From positions 130,843,804-130,907,803 of the forward strand of contig NC_045429.1 of NCBI RefSeq assembly GCF_902635505.1: DNA of 64,000 nucleotides, written 5' to 3'. Each line of letters starts with the position of its first letter. Position 1 is the first letter of the stretch. The notes below the pieces were generated by a model. That model saw only the letters and a list, made by a program, of their open reading frames with translations, was not told the DNA's origin and did not search any database. Source of the DNA: Sarcophilus harrisii (Eukaryota; Chordata; Mammalia; Dasyuromorphia; Dasyuridae). The position numbers and the translations under genes were made by a program. Below, in pieces: positions 33,441 through 45,394 of this stretch.

Positions 33441-35045
33441 AGGAAGGAACTTTAATCCATGCAATTATTTGAGATGATGAAGGTGATGAAGGTGATTCAG
33501 GTGATGAAGCATGAGAGAAAGGTCAGAGACAGATATTTTCAGATCCAGACAATGTGGTGATTTGTTTTACTTATCTATTCATGGTTGCTATGAGGCATTC
33601 CTTTCTATTACTTTTCCCTGTTGGAAAAAATGAGATGAAAAGAGGAAGAGGACTAAGGATAAAATTGCCCTCCAAAAGGAAGAGAACAAAAGAAAATTAA
33701 TGAGAGTCATTGAAGCCTTTTTTAAATGCACAGAAAAGAACAGAAAGAAGACTAAAAGGAATGCCAACAAGTAAGACAATTTTAGAATTACAGTTCAATT
33801 TATTATATATTTTAAATAAAAAGTGAGATACATATAAAAGTGATTTTGCAAGATCCATCTCCTGTTTACTATATATGTAGAAAAATTCTGTTCTATGTTA
33901 TATATGGAAATATTCGGGTTTTTTGGTCCTTAAATTCACATAAAAAACAAAGAAGAAATTAATATAAATATTAAAAGAAAGGCCAGCACTTACAAATTCC
34001 AAGAAAAACTTTTTCCAAAAATGCAGAATAGGACAAAGGGGAGGATACTTGAAGAAATTAACAAGTGGTTCCAGGGAGGTTCACTTTCCCTGGTATGAGA
34101 AAATGGAAGAAAAAAAAAAAAAAAAAGGAAGAGAAGAGGATTTATTCTCTTCCTCCAGGCTTGTTCTTGTTCAGCACTGAGTAAGTTGGTCACATTTATT
34201 CATCTCAATTCTTAGCAAAATTCTCTGATCTGCCAATCTCTTTTCCAGCTCATAATGGTATTTTCTGTGCCTACTTATCTCCTACTTGATATGGCTTCTC
34301 TTCTCTTGCCTATAAGCTCCTGAATCTCAAGGTTGGAGTTGTTTGGGGCAAATCCACAATTTAGAGAACTGGGATAACCCACCGCAGAGAGTGCCTGAAA
34401 AATCTGTCCCAAGTCTTGGGAATCACTTATCCCAGGTGAAACCAAAATGAAGGAATTGGATCCTTTTCCATCAGTTAAGAAACAAAACAATTGCTACTTG
34501 CTTTGCCACCATTCCTCAGCTTGAGAGACAGTGATAGGACTATTGGGTTATGGAAAGATTTAGGATAAGAATAGGTCTAGTAATATGGTATTTTTTAATC
34601 GAATCAGGATTAGGATCTGTATTAAAGATAGTATTAGAGAAAGCATTAAGATCAGGTTTAGAGTGATTATAGGTATCTTTTTATTCTTTTATTTTTTTAA
34701 TTATATTTTAAATGAAATTGACTCCTCACTTTGGAGTAAGATGAGGAAAAAGACATTTGTTTAATCTACTAATGGATTTTCCACTGGCGGTTGATTTTAG
34801 GTATCAGATATATGCTCTACACTTACAAAATCTTTCAAGAGATATAGAAAATATCACTGATGGAAACTTCTTTTCAACTACCTAGGATATCAGATAATAG
34901 TCAATAGTATGAAAGTGTATAAGAAATAACAGCAAGGAACTATTGAATGTGGCAATTTATAATTTGTATACAGTCACTATGCTTGGCTGTTTACATATAG
35001 AATATTTGAAACTAAAGACACATTTATCACTCATCATTTTATCAC
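33441..35045. other. Gene-free stretch with a small GATGAAGGT repeat
   Basis: 33470-33512 contains short GATGAAGGTGAT-type units. A poly-A run lies near 34110. The 67-71-codon minus frames at 33990-34193 and 34275-34490 show nothing familiar. Confidence 0.45.
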
Positions 35046-35047
35046 CT

Positions 35048-35190
35048 AAAATAGGAATTCTTAACATGGGATCCATGAACTTTGAAAAAATATATTTTGA
35101 TAATTGTAATTTCACTATAATTGTGTCCTTTGTAATCTCATGTATTTTTATATTATGCATTTTAAACATTCTGAGGTTTCACCAGACTGC
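35048..35190 (+). mobile_element. DNA-transposon-like repeat (TTCTTAAC family)
   Basis: GAATTCTTAACATGGGATCC, ATGAACTTTGAAAAAATATA and TTTCACCAGACTGCTAAA. Related to the copy at 52591-52778. The right end is replaced by a CAA repeat. Confidence 0.6.
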
Positions 35191-35193
<3 letters not shown>

Positions 35194-35227
<34 letters not shown>

Positions 35228-35228
35228 G
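35194..35228 (+). repeat. CAA trinucleotide repeat
   Basis: About 11-12 CAA units. Confidence 0.95.
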
Positions 35229-35975
35229 CATAAATCCCTTATTTAGAGAAAAAACCCTCATAGCTGCAGAAAGAATTATTAAGGGGGCATTAATGTGAGT
35301 TCTTCATGAAACGGGAAGAGGCAAAATCCAAGAAACTAACTTACACTGTTAAGCATTTGTCTTAAATGTCTGACTTGCCTCCATAATGTAATTATTGGCT
35401 TAAAATGGGAAATCATTCATTTTCGCTGAACCCTTTCCTCCAGAGACAAAGGAATTTTTTTAAAGAAAAGAATAGGGGAAAAAAGAAAATTGAGCAGCTA
35501 CCTTATCTTCATCCCTTTGAGTTCAGGCCTTCACACTTTTAATCAGAATTGCAGCTGATCACATCCTTGTGTAAATATTTATTTTATATTATGAATGAAC
35601 CCAAATAAATGGTTGATAAATACTTCCTATATTAATTAGAATGAATTACCAGATTATTTGGATGAATAACCACCTGGATCAGATTAGCAAACTAGTAATG
35701 CTTTTGTGTTTGTAAGCATGTCTCTTAACTAACCTCAAAATTTACTGAGGTTAATATCTAAATAAGATATCTTGTTTCCTTCAGGGCTAATTTTGCTTTC
35801 CTCCTAGTTCACCTTACTTCTAACTATTTCTTACCTGTATATATGGCAAGAAAATGAAGTCTATCACCATATATCCAAATAAAATCTGGTGGTCTACAAT
35901 GGGATAGAGTACATCAATACTGGCATGAGATCTTGAAATATTGACCAAGATAATCTTGTATATAACACATATAAT

Positions 35976-36180
35976 GACAAAGCAGTGATACTGTACCGCC
36001 TTAAAGGCTCTCTAGAGATATCTTGCCCCAATATTATAGGAGCTATTTCCCCAATTGTGATTTTAAATTCTGGATTAGCTATAGATTACATTAAACTACT
36101 GGAGAAATATAATGTAATTAGAGTTTACATTAAACTACTTAACAAGCATACTACCAACAAGAATATTTAAAATACAAAAG
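35976..36180 (+). repeat. Locally duplicated module, copy 1
   Basis: It matches 36975-37171 in the same orientation at about 70% by eye (GCAGTGATACTGTA, CTGGATTAGCTA, TACATTAAACTACT). It contains an internal doubled unit around TACATTAAACTACT (at about 36088 and 36126). Confidence 0.7.
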
Positions 36181-36329
36181 CAATCTGATGATTTATCTTT
36201 AATTTATTATGATTTATGACTTATCATTTACTGTGATTGGTCTCCAATGCATTTCAACACCATTTCTGCTTGACAAAATGTACGTATCTTTATATGTTTT
36301 ACATTATTATATGTGTGTGTGTCTACATA

Positions 36330-36480
36330 TATCTTCTATGAAGTGGCTAGAAAGCTAGACTCAGGGTCTAGAAGACATGGATTCAAATTCTATCATATAT
36401 GTATATATGTGTGTATATATGTATATATGTATACATATATACATATATATGAGAGCTGTGTAACTCTTGTTTAACCTCAA
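36330..36480 (+). mobile_element. SINE fragment interrupted by a TATG repeat
   Basis: GAAGTGGCTAGAAAGCTAGA, AGACATGGATTCAAATTCTA, then TATG repeat (36393-36450), then GAGCTGTGTAACTCTTG. Confidence 0.5.
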
Positions 36481-36484
36481 GGTA

Positions 36485-36565
36485 TCTCTGTTATTGTTAT
36501 TGCATTTGTTTGGTTATATCCAACTCTTTGTGTCTCCATTTGGGGTTTTTTCTTTGCCAGAGAAA
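36485..36565 (-). mobile_element. SINE (long form) tail fragment, minus
   Basis: ATATCCAACTCTTTGTGTCT and CCATTTGGGGTTTTTTCTTT. Confidence 0.65.
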
Positions 36566-36974
36566 GGAAAAACCCTGGTACAGAGGTCCCAGGAAAAATT
36601 TCTAAGAGTGGAAAGTCCCTAACTCCTCAAGTAGTTAGCCCAAGAAATCTCCTCCCCTCTTCGCATCAGTGGTTCCATCCTTCCTACCAGATTCTGACTT
36701 GGCACACTAAAGGTCAAGGAAAGAAGAGAAAGGTCCCCTCTGACACATATAATGTGGGAAGGAGGAAGGGGAAAAGGATGTCTCTATCATTTCTCTGGAA
36801 ATATGTGTAGATTAATATAGATCCAATTTCTAAGACTAAGTATTTTTTCCTTTCCAACTATTTTCTGTTTACACTACAGCTTTTCTCTGAGGGTGAACAG
36901 GGCAATGTCTCCATACATATTCACTCTATATTTCATTTTTCCTTCATCAAACTCTATGATCACTTGTATATAAA

Positions 36975-37171
36975 GACAAGGCAGTGATACTGTATCCCCT
37001 GAAAGGATCCCTATAATCTCATTCCAATATTTCCCCAATAGTCACTTTAACCTCTGGATTAGCTACAATTTACATTAAATTACCTCAGGAATAATACAAT
37101 TTACATTAAACTACTTACCAAGCAGGCAACCAACAGGAGAAAGGAGACATGTGAATACTTGAAATAAAAAG
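36975..37171 (+). repeat. Locally duplicated module, copy 2
   Basis: The partner of 35976-36180, about 1 kb downstream, again with a doubled TTTACATTAAA unit inside. Confidence 0.7.
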
Positions 37172-37189
37172 TGCATATACAATAAGAAA

Positions 37190-37480
37190 TCCATAAGATG
37201 CTATTGTAATTCAGAAAATAGAAAAATCATTTCTGCTGGGAGAAATTAGGAAAAACTTCTTGGAAGAAACAGTATTCAAGCTGAGTCTTGAAGATAATTG
37301 TGAATTACACTGAACTTCCATGGGGTTTTGGTGTGTGTGGAGGGGAAGAGTGGAATCATTCCAGGCAAATGAATGAGCATGAGGAAAAGCAGAGAAATAG
37401 ATATGGTGAGGGCAGTACAAATAGCATGGGATCCAGTTTGATGTAAGGGAAATGGTGGGAAATGACATCCCTTCTTCTTG
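37190..37480 (-). mobile_element. L2 fragment, minus
   Basis: AGCTGAGTCTTGAAGATAAT, ATCATTCCAGGCAAATGAAT and GAGCATGAGGAAAAGCAGAG follow the reversed L2 3' region. Confidence 0.65.
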
Positions 37481-37534
37481 GCAATTATTTGGTTACCTCC
37501 ATGGTAGTGATTTCAACTGGATTATTCAAAAAGA

Positions 37535-37905
37535 GCAGCATGGTATTGTGGATAACCAGGAAGCTTGACTTCAGGTCCCAACTCTGAAAGATATATACTG
37601 ACTATTTGACCCTGAGCAAGGACCACTTTTTGTGCTCTAAACCAGTGGTTCTCAAAGTGTGGTCTAGAGACCCTTTCAGAGGATCTGCAAATTCAAAATC
37701 AATTTTTATTTCCAATATGGTAAATATCTATAAAGGTAACCCACATAAACCAAAAACTCTTTGGACAGATCCTCAATAATTATGAATAGTATAAAGATAC
37801 AGAGAACAAAAGTTTGAGAACCACTGTTCTAAACAACTAAGACTATGTTACAAAAATAACTTTCCTTATGCAGGAATTCCCTATACCAGTTAAATCAAAG
37901 AACCA
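37535..37905 (+). mobile_element. MAR1-type CORE-SINE split by a hAT element
   Basis: The left part, 37535-37642, has GTATTGTGGATAACCAGG, CTTGACTTCAGGTCCC and CCCTGAGCAAGGACC. The right part, 37835-37905, has GACTATGTTACAAAAATAAC and GGAATTCCCTATACCAGTTA. Confidence 0.75.
37643..37826 (-). mobile_element. Complete small hAT transposon (184 bp, MER5/Charlie-like)
   Basis: Terminal inverted repeats are CAGTGGTTCTCAAAGT and AGTTTGAGAACCACTG. Flanking 8-bp duplications CTCTAAAC (37635-37642) and TTCTAAAC (37827-37834) differ at one base. It has no coding capacity. It belongs to the family of 7371-7770. Confidence 0.9.
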
Positions 37906-38589
37906 TTGCCTATCCTATGACTGTCTTCAAGATTTGAAACATCCCACCATCTCATGGAATTTAGCACAGAAATCCCAGAATATGACACTGCTAAAACAAT
38001 CTCATTGGTCAGTTCCCCTGTGATGCTGCCCTGTGTATCAGAATGTCTCTCTGCGTCTGGGCATCCTTTTTATTCATCTCTAAATAAGAAATAAACCACT
38101 CAACATAAGATTTTTTTTCTTGCAAAAAAAAATGAAACTGGGAATTTCACTCAGCAAAAGAATTAATGATCTTAATTATATAATGGTGCAGGTTTGAATC
38201 TGGACAGCAAAATGAAAAATATTTTCTCTTCAGTAATTCCCATTAGTATTGGCTATTAGTCAAATGGACATTGGAGGACTCAGGTCTGATATAACTTAAA
38301 TCAGGATAGTTCTAGTGGGTAACTAGATCAGGATAGCTCTAGAGGACAACGTGCTCGTAACCAACCTTGAAGAAATTAGTTGAGTTTGTCTCCTCATTTT
38401 CCCCCCTCATTCCATATTGGTGGTTTCAATATGTTTTCATAGGCATTCTGCTACAAATTGTACATACAGATTAACCTTAAAGCAGTGAAAAGCCAACAGA
38501 GTGGGCCTTTAAAACAAGCGGGTAGGTCTTCCAAGGATGGCTCATTCTTTAAGTTCATCATCAACAGAAAAGAATCTTTTCACAATAAC
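37906..38589. other. Gene-free stretch, nothing recognised
   Basis: A short doubled phrase, CAGGATAG(T/C)TCTAG, occurs near 38303 and 38329. No family identified. Confidence 0.4.
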
Positions 38590-38755
38590 TCGACTGGGTA
38601 AGTTTGATATTTTTATCTCTGTTTTATAAATGAGGAATCTAAGATAGGTTAAATGACTTATTCATAGTCACGCAACTACTTAGTATCAGAGGGAAGATTT
38701 GAACCCAGCTATCTCCTAAATTCAATCACTCTTTCCATTGAACCATACTGTTTAA
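38590..38755 (-). mobile_element. MIR SINE, minus
   Basis: TTTATAAATGAGGAATCTAA, TTCATAGTCACGCAACTACT and GAAGATTTGAACCCAGC. Confidence 0.75.
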
Positions 38756-39339
38756 AATAAATTTAACATTTGGTTCATAGTCTTCCTCTCTACCCTATTT
38801 TTTGCCACCATTCTCTGTGGTTTTAGTATTTAACATCATTTATCAACTCCTCAGCTTTCTTCATCTTTCTCTGTCTTACTTTAAATGCACATGTACATGA
38901 TCACATCACAGACCTCACTACCTCTCAGAACTCTACTTCTAAATCCAGAACTTTGAAATTTCTCTCTTAGACAACAATCTATGTCTGAGATTAGTAGAGC
39001 AAGACAACTGATACTATTAAGTCCCCTGTTCAGGTCAGACCAAGTGAAGGACAGTATTCAAGTTTAAGTAAGATAATAATTTTTTATGTGCTTAGCAAAG
39101 TACTTGACACATAGTAAACATTAGAAAAATTATATTGAAGATAATGAGGGGCCCCACATTTTAGAAAAGATTAAGGAAAATCTAGATCAAGCAAGATGGT
39201 AAAGGCCTTGAACTTATGCTATGTAAAAAATAGTTTGAATGAATTAAGGTTGTTGAGCCTTGATAAAAGGAGGTAACATAGAATAAGATGACTGAACAAA
39301 AGTAACTATCTTATTTGCACATAGTTATTTATATGTTAT
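38756..39339. other. Gene-free stretch, nothing recognised
   Basis: Nothing identified except a possible L2-like phrase (GTACTTGACACATAGTAAAC) near 39101. Confidence 0.4.
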
Positions 39340-39468
39340 CTTTCCCCATTAAAAGGTGAGGTCCTTGACAGAAGAAATTATTTTTACCTCTCTTTATATT
39401 CCCAGCACTTAGCACATTGCTTGAGTTACAGTAAGTACTTAGCAAATGCTTGTGGAATTGTTGACTTT
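39340..39468 (+). mobile_element. L2 3' tail
   Basis: GTGAGGTCCTTGACAGAAGA, CTTTATATTCCCAGCACTTA and AAGTACTTAGCAAATGCTTG. Confidence 0.8.
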
Positions 39469-39469
39469 A

Positions 39470-39615
39470 CAACCCTGTGAAGTCAGTAGGACAGTTAGAA
39501 TTATTTCCATTTTATAGAGGACAAAAGTATTCAAAGAAGTTTTACATTATCCAAGATCCCATACAAGTAGAAAATCACTGAGCCAGGACTCAAATCCAAG
39601 TTCAATGTTTTTTTT
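39470..39615 (-). mobile_element. MIR SINE, minus
   Basis: TTATTTCCATTTTATAGAGG, ATTATCCAAGATCCCATACA and GAGCCAGGACTCAAATCC. Confidence 0.7.
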
Positions 39616-40364
39616 CTTTCAACATAGTGACATTATAGAATAATGTAGAGGCTGTGAATATATATGAATTTTTCCAAAAAAATTGATGATAAAGAGAAGA
39701 GGAGATGATAGTCATTCTAGCAGCTAACAGAGTAGAAAAAAATTTATGATAAAAATAGTATAATTTTAATGGCCTTTGTAAATAGAGAAGTAATCAAAGA
39801 AGAGAAATTAAGATGTGTGGGAGAAATATCAGAAAAATATATTAGAGGAAGGAATAAAGAACATACTGATCCTCAGTAAGGAAGAGAGACACTTTTTCAT
39901 CAGAAAAAGGAGTGGAGAGTAGATGAAAAATTCAGAAAAAAATGAGATGAAAGGAAGAGAAACTATGGGACCTTGAGTTGGATGGGCTTAATCTTTGTGT
40001 TAAAATGAGAAGCAAGATCATATCTTAAGAATGAGGAGGGTAGGAGTGGAGGAGGGCTGGGAGGTTGAAGGGAATGGGGAAAGCATGTAACAGCTGCAGT
40101 AGGGGATGGGGTAGAATACCATCAAAAAAGAAGCACAATATTTTTATCAGCATTAAGGGCATTTTGAGGTTAAGTAGCATGAATCTGCAATAGATTCAGT
40201 AAGCAAGGTTTTTAGAATTTTTCCAGCAATTACTTCATAGCCCAAGCATGGGAACAGAGAGCATGGATGGTAGAGGTTAAAAGCCTCATAACAAAACTGA
40301 TCTATATTTTTCAATAATTAGGAAGTAACCTCCTTGAGGGTAAGGATTGTTTGATTCTTAGTAA
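39616..40364. other. Purine-rich gene-free stretch, nothing recognised
   Basis: GAAGAGGA-type purine runs around 39690-40080. No repeat family or exon is evident. Confidence 0.4.
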
Positions 40365-40700
40365 TGACATAGTGGATAGAGTGCTAGAAGGAAGTGGAGT
40401 CAGAAAGAACTGGTTTCAGATGCTTACCAGCTTTATGCCCTTGCCCAAGTCTTCATCTCCCTACACCATAGTTTTCTTGCCTATAATATGAAGGAATTGA
40501 AATTAATGTTTTCTGGGAAACTTTCTGACTTTATCTGTAAAGCTATGGGTGTTGGGTCTGGAGTAAGAGCCTTTGATGTTGACTATCATGGGACCCTGAA
40601 CAAGTCACTTAAAATCTGGGACTTGAATTTAACTGTATAATAAAGGGGTAAGATTAGATGGCCTCTTCCTAAGCTCTGGAATTTTAAACTTATGGTTCTC
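40365..40700 (+). mobile_element. Two decayed SINE/MIR fragments
   Basis: 40365-40510 has GACATAGTGGATAGAGTGCT and TTGCCCAAGTCTTCATCTCC. 40550-40700 has GAACAAGTCACTTAAAATCT, AGATTAGATGGCCTCTTCC and AGCTCTGGAATTTTAAACTT. Confidence 0.55.
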
Positions 40701-40774
40701 TGCTGTAAAATTATAGAGAACAGAGTAAAGAGAGCAATTCAATTAGAGATCTAAATCATCTAGTAGAAAATAAC

Positions 40775-41570
40775 ATTGAAAAAAATAGATCAATGGAGAG
40801 TGATTTGGAATTATGCTCAAAGGGCTTTTGAACTGTGCATACCCTTTAATCCAGCAGTATGCTTACTGGACCTGTATCCCAAAGAGATCATAAAAAAGGG
40901 GGAAAGGACCTATGTGTGCAAAAAATGTTTGTAACAGCTCCTTTTGTAGTGATAAGAAACTGGAAACTGAGTGGATGCCTAGCAGTTGGAGAATGAAAAA
41001 GTAATGTTATGGAATATTATTGTTTTATAATAAATGATCAGCAGGATGATTTCAGAGAAGCCTGGAGAGACTTACATGAACTGATGGTTAAGTGAAGTGT
41101 ATAGAAACAGGAGATCATTATATACAGCAATAGCAAGATTATATGATGATCAATTCTAACAGACAGGACTTTTTTCAACTGCAAAGTGATTCAGACTAAT
41201 TCCAATGGTCTTGTGATGAAGAGAGCCTTCTGCACCCAGAGAAAGGACTGTGGGGCCTGAGTATGGATCAAAACATAGTATTTTCACTTTTGTTTTTGTT
41301 TGCTTGCATTTTGTTTTCTTTCTCATTTTTTCCCTTGTTGATCTGATTTTTCTTGTATGGCATAATAATTGTGGAAATATGTATAGAAGAATTGCACATG
41401 TTTAACATGTATTGGATTACATGCTGTCTAGTGGAGGGGTGGGGGGAAGAGAGGAAAAATAAGTTTGGAACACAAGATTTCACAGGGGTGAATGTTGAAA
41501 ATTATTTACACACTTTTTTGAATATCAAAATCTTTAATAAAAAATAAATACCTTAGAACATGAGAAAAAA
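40775..41570 (+). mobile_element. L1 3' end (ORF2 end and 3' UTR)
   Basis: ATGCTCAAAGGGCTTTTGAA, CCTGTATCCCAAAGAGATCA and TGGAGAGACTTACATGAACT are ORF2 text. The 3' UTR GAATTGCACATGTTTAACAT and an A-rich tail follow. Frames over it on both strands are remnants or shadows. Confidence 0.85.
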
Positions 41571-41639
41571 AAAAGAAAACCATTAATGGAATCCCCAAAA
41601 GATTAAAAATAAAAAATAAAATGAAAAGAATCTATATGT

Positions 41640-42225
41640 AAGAAACAATATTTATAGCAGGTCTTTTTGTAGCATCAAAGAATTGGACATTGAAGGGGTG
41701 CCCACCATTTGGGGAATGGCTGAATGAGGTATGGTATCTACTTATAATGGAATATTATTGTGCTATAAGAAATCAGAGCAGAATGCTCTGAGGAAAATCT
41801 GAAAAGACTTGCATGACCTGATGCAAAATAAAGTAAGCAGAACCAAGAGACCATTTTATACAGTAACATAAATATTGCTAATCAACTATAAATGGTTTAG
41901 CTATTCTCAGCAATGCTATGATCAAAGACAATCCCAAAAGATTCATGATGAAAATTTCTGTTTACTTCCAGAAAAAAAAACTGATGGAGTCTGAATGAAA
42001 ATCAAAGTAAACTTTATTTTTCTTGAAGTGTTTTTTTCACAACATGACTAATATGGAAAAATGTTTTCTATGACTACATATGTCTAATTTCTAGCCTTCT
42101 CAATGCAGGGGAAGGAGAGGTAGGAAGAGAGAAATTTTGGAACTTAAAAATCTTTTAAATGAATATTGAAAATTGTTTTTACATGTAACTGGGAAAATTA
42201 AATATTAAATAAATTTTTAAAAAGA
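41640..42225 (+). mobile_element. L1 3' end, second subfamily
   Basis: ATGGAATATTATTGTGCTAT, CTGATGCAAAATAAAGTAAG, TGATGGAGTCTGAATGAAAA and GAAAATTAAATATTAAATAA. A different 3' UTR from the neighbouring copy. Confidence 0.85.
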
Positions 42226-42394
42226 AAACTAAATCAATGAACTGATCGGTTGATGTCGGGTGATTGACAAGAAAGTATATCTTCTTCCTCTTGAAAGGAA
42301 GGTAGTATAACATAGATATGGTTATGGATGATGTGTTTGTTTTATTTAGCATAGTAATTACAAAATGATAGTCATGTTAAAGGAAGGATTTTTG

Positions 42395-42672
42395 TGTGTG
42401 ATTCAGGAATTTTTCAATTATGTCCAACTATGACTTCATTTGGGGTTTTCTTGGCAAACATACTGGAGTGATTTTCCATTTCCTTCTCTAACTGATTTGA
42501 CAGATGAGGAAACTGAGGCAAACAGGGTTAAATGACTTGCCCAGGATTACCCAGCTAATAAGTGTTAATAATATTAATAATAATAATAAACTAATAAGGC
42601 TTTGAATTTAGGAAGATGAGTTTTCTTGACTACAAATTGGCATTCTATTCACTAAACTACCTAGCTGCCGTA
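42395..42672 (-). mobile_element. Marsupial SINE (long form), minus, with AAT expansion
   Basis: CATTTGGGGTTTTCTTGGCA, CAGATGAGGAAACTGAGGCA, AATGACTTGCCCAGGATTAC and AAACTACCTAGCTGCCG. An AATAAT run at 42556-42590 interrupts it. Confidence 0.85.
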
Positions 42673-43087
42673 GAAAGCATTAAGAAAATGTAATATTTAT
42701 AACATTATCATGTTATAACTATGATATATCATCAATTTAGTATATATTATAAATAGCAACACTTGCATGAATTTAAAAATCAATCACCAGGCATTTATCT
42801 AAAAATTATGGCTTATTAAAAAGATGAAGCTAATTGGTAACTTTTGTTTCTATATCACATTCTTCGCATATCAGACAATCTTTTCTTGTTAAAAAAAATA
42901 AGAAAGAGAAAAGAAAAGAAAAAATTGACCAAAATAAGTCAGCTTACCGTCTGTATCTGACATCATATGGAACATTCCATGGCCACACTCTCCTACCTCT
43001 CCAATGAATGGAGTATTTTCTCATCTCTTCTCTGGAACCAAAGTTGGTCATTACAATTATAGTCTTTAGTTTTTCTTTGTTTTTTGG

Positions 43088-43137
<50 letters not shown>

Positions 43138-43613
43138 TACACACATATATATGTAGGTAGGTATATATACACTCAAATCATTTTTATACATGTGGGGAGA
43201 GGGAAGGGGGATTAGTGGTTCTGCTTGCTTTGCTCCTATCAGTTTAAATTCAGCTTTGCCCCAAAACATGTTATAGCATTCTGCTCTGCAGTCTGACTGA
43301 AATTCTGGTGCCATTCAGAACTAAAGACAATATTTCTGTGTCTGAAAGTGGGAAGAGTAAAAAGAAATGGTCATCTCCCTAGCTCTGCATTTTATGACTC
43401 TATGAATGAAGATTAAATTGATCTTCTATGAAAATATTGGCTCTTTGGGATGCCTTGCATATTGTCCCCTGATATGGTTCTATTGCGCTAAATTTCCTAA
43501 ATAATTTTCTATGAATTGCTGTCTAGTCATACCTTCTTCATCCTGGACTTGTGCAATAAATTTTTAAGCCTAATTGTAGGACTTTACATTTATGCTTATT
43601 AAGTTTCACCTTC
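42673..43613. other. Gene-free stretch with a TA repeat
   Basis: 43092-43139 is TATATA repeat, then TACACACATA. Flanking sequence on both sides is unclassified. Tyr/Ile-rich minus frames over it are artefacts. Confidence 0.5.
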
Positions 43614-44086
43614 GCCGGTAGATCATTATATACTTCAACAACAATACTATATGATGACCAATTCTGATGGACCTGGCCATCCTCAGCAATGAGACGAATC
43701 AAATGAGTTCCAATGGAGCAGTAATGAACTGAACCAGCTACGCCCAGAGAAAGAACTCTGGGAGATGACTAAGAACCATTACATTGAATTCCCAATCCCT
43801 ATATTTTTGCCCACCTGCATTTTTGATTTCCTTCACAAGCTAATTGTACAATATTTCAGAGTCCAATTCATTTTGTACAGCAAAATAATGGTTTGGTCAT
43901 GTATACTTATTGTGTATCTAATTTATATTTTAATATATTTAACATCTACTGGTCATCCTACCATCTGGGGAAGGGGGTGGAGGGAAGGAGGGGAAAAATT
44001 GGAACAAGAGGTTTGGCAATTGTCAATGCTGTAAAATTAGCTATACATATAACCTGTAAATAAAAGGCTATTAAAATTTTTTTAAA
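43614..44086 (+). mobile_element. L1 3' end, 5'-truncated, target-duplicated
   Basis: Starts at GCCGGTAGATCATTATATAC, ends CTGTAAATAAAAGGCTATTA plus A-rich tail. Perfect 13-bp direct repeats AAGTTTCACCTTC stand at 43601-43613 and 44087-44099. Same subfamily as 4923-6735 and 29877-30246. Confidence 0.92.
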
Positions 44087-44494
44087 AAGTTTCACCTTCA
44101 ATTCTAGTCAATCAAATTGTAGAAAATTCTGATTATGATCCAGCTTTCCCTCCCAGCTTTGTGCCATCAACCAATTGAATAAGCTTGTCATATATGCCTT
44201 CATACACGTCATCTCATAAAAACAGTGAAAAAATGCCAAACAACCAAGAGAACAAATAGACTCTTTGTTAGATATTTATATAGATCCCAAAGATACTCTA
44301 TTAGAAGCATTCTTTTAGAAAATTATTATTCTTTGGGTTTGCTCATTGAACTAATTCAAACTATAGGTGATTCTTCTTTCATCTAACCCATATTTTTCCA
44401 ATTACAAAGAAACATTTTCAAACACCTTCCTAAAATCTACTTTTGTTGTGCTCATGTTTTACTGATCTAATTGTTAAGAAACCCTTTAAGGCTA

Positions 44495-44640
44495 TTAGGC
44501 CAGGTTGCACAGTGGATAGAGCACTGACCCTGGAGTCAGGAGTACCTGAATTCAAATATGGTCATAGACAATTGACACTTACTAATGGTATGACCTTGGA
44601 TAAATTATTTAATCATCATCAACAACAACAACAACAAAAT
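44495..44640 (+). mobile_element. WSINE1-like SINE with CAA tail
   Basis: GCCAGGTTGCACAGTGGATA, CTGGAGTCAGGAGTACCTGA and GGTATGACCTTGGATAAATT. CAACAA units from 44616 form the tail. Confidence 0.8.
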
Positions 44641-45205
44641 AGAAAATCTAAATCCTGCTTTTTGTGGTGCCAAGGAATGGTTAACAAGTTGTGGTATATG
44701 ACTGTAACAGAATATTATTGTGCTGTAAGAAATGATGAGCAGACATATTTCAGAAAAACCTGGAGACTTCTATGAACTGATGCTGAATGAAGTAAGTAGA
44801 ACCAAGAAAGCATGTACACAGTTAACGGTAACATTTTTATGATCAATGATGATTAACTTAGCTCTTCTCAGCAAGACAGTTCCAAAAGACTCATGATGGA
44901 AATTGCTATCCACATCCAGAAAAGAACTGATGGAGTCTAAATACAGGTCGAAGCATACAATTTTCACTTTTAGAATTTGTTTTGATTTTGTAGTTTTTTT
45001 CTTTTTATTCTGTTTCTTCTTTCAAAACATGATTAATGTCAAATCATGTTTCACATTATTGCATATGTATAATCTATATCAGATTGCTTGTTGAGATTGG
45101 GAGGGAGGGAGAGAAAGAGAAAAATTTGGAACTCAAAATCTTTCAAAAAATGAATGCTGAAAATTGCTTTTATGTGTAATTGGAAAAATAAAATACTCTT
45201 AAAAA
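44641..45205 (+). mobile_element. L1 3' end
   Basis: GTAACAGAATATTATTGTGC, GATGGAGTCTAAATACAGGT, ATCTATATCAGATTGCTTG and GGAACTCAAAATCTTTCAAA, ending in an A-rich tail. Confidence 0.85.
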
Positions 45206-45394
45206 GAAAAAGGAACTTTTCTAAAAAAGGAAATGAAGTTAACTTGACCAAAGTTGTTTTTGACAAAGTATTGCTTGCTCTTAGTGATCACAGTTCCCCT
45301 TTTTTTATTTATTTTATTCTAAACTTAAGAAATGAAACAAGCATTTCTACAACATAGTAAAATAGAAAAGAAACATACCTTTTACTTTCTTTTT

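Noticed and set aside
29980-44034. Near-identical frames at 29980-30165 and 43765-44034 as a duplicated gene
   Set aside because: Both lie in the same L1 3' UTR subfamily.
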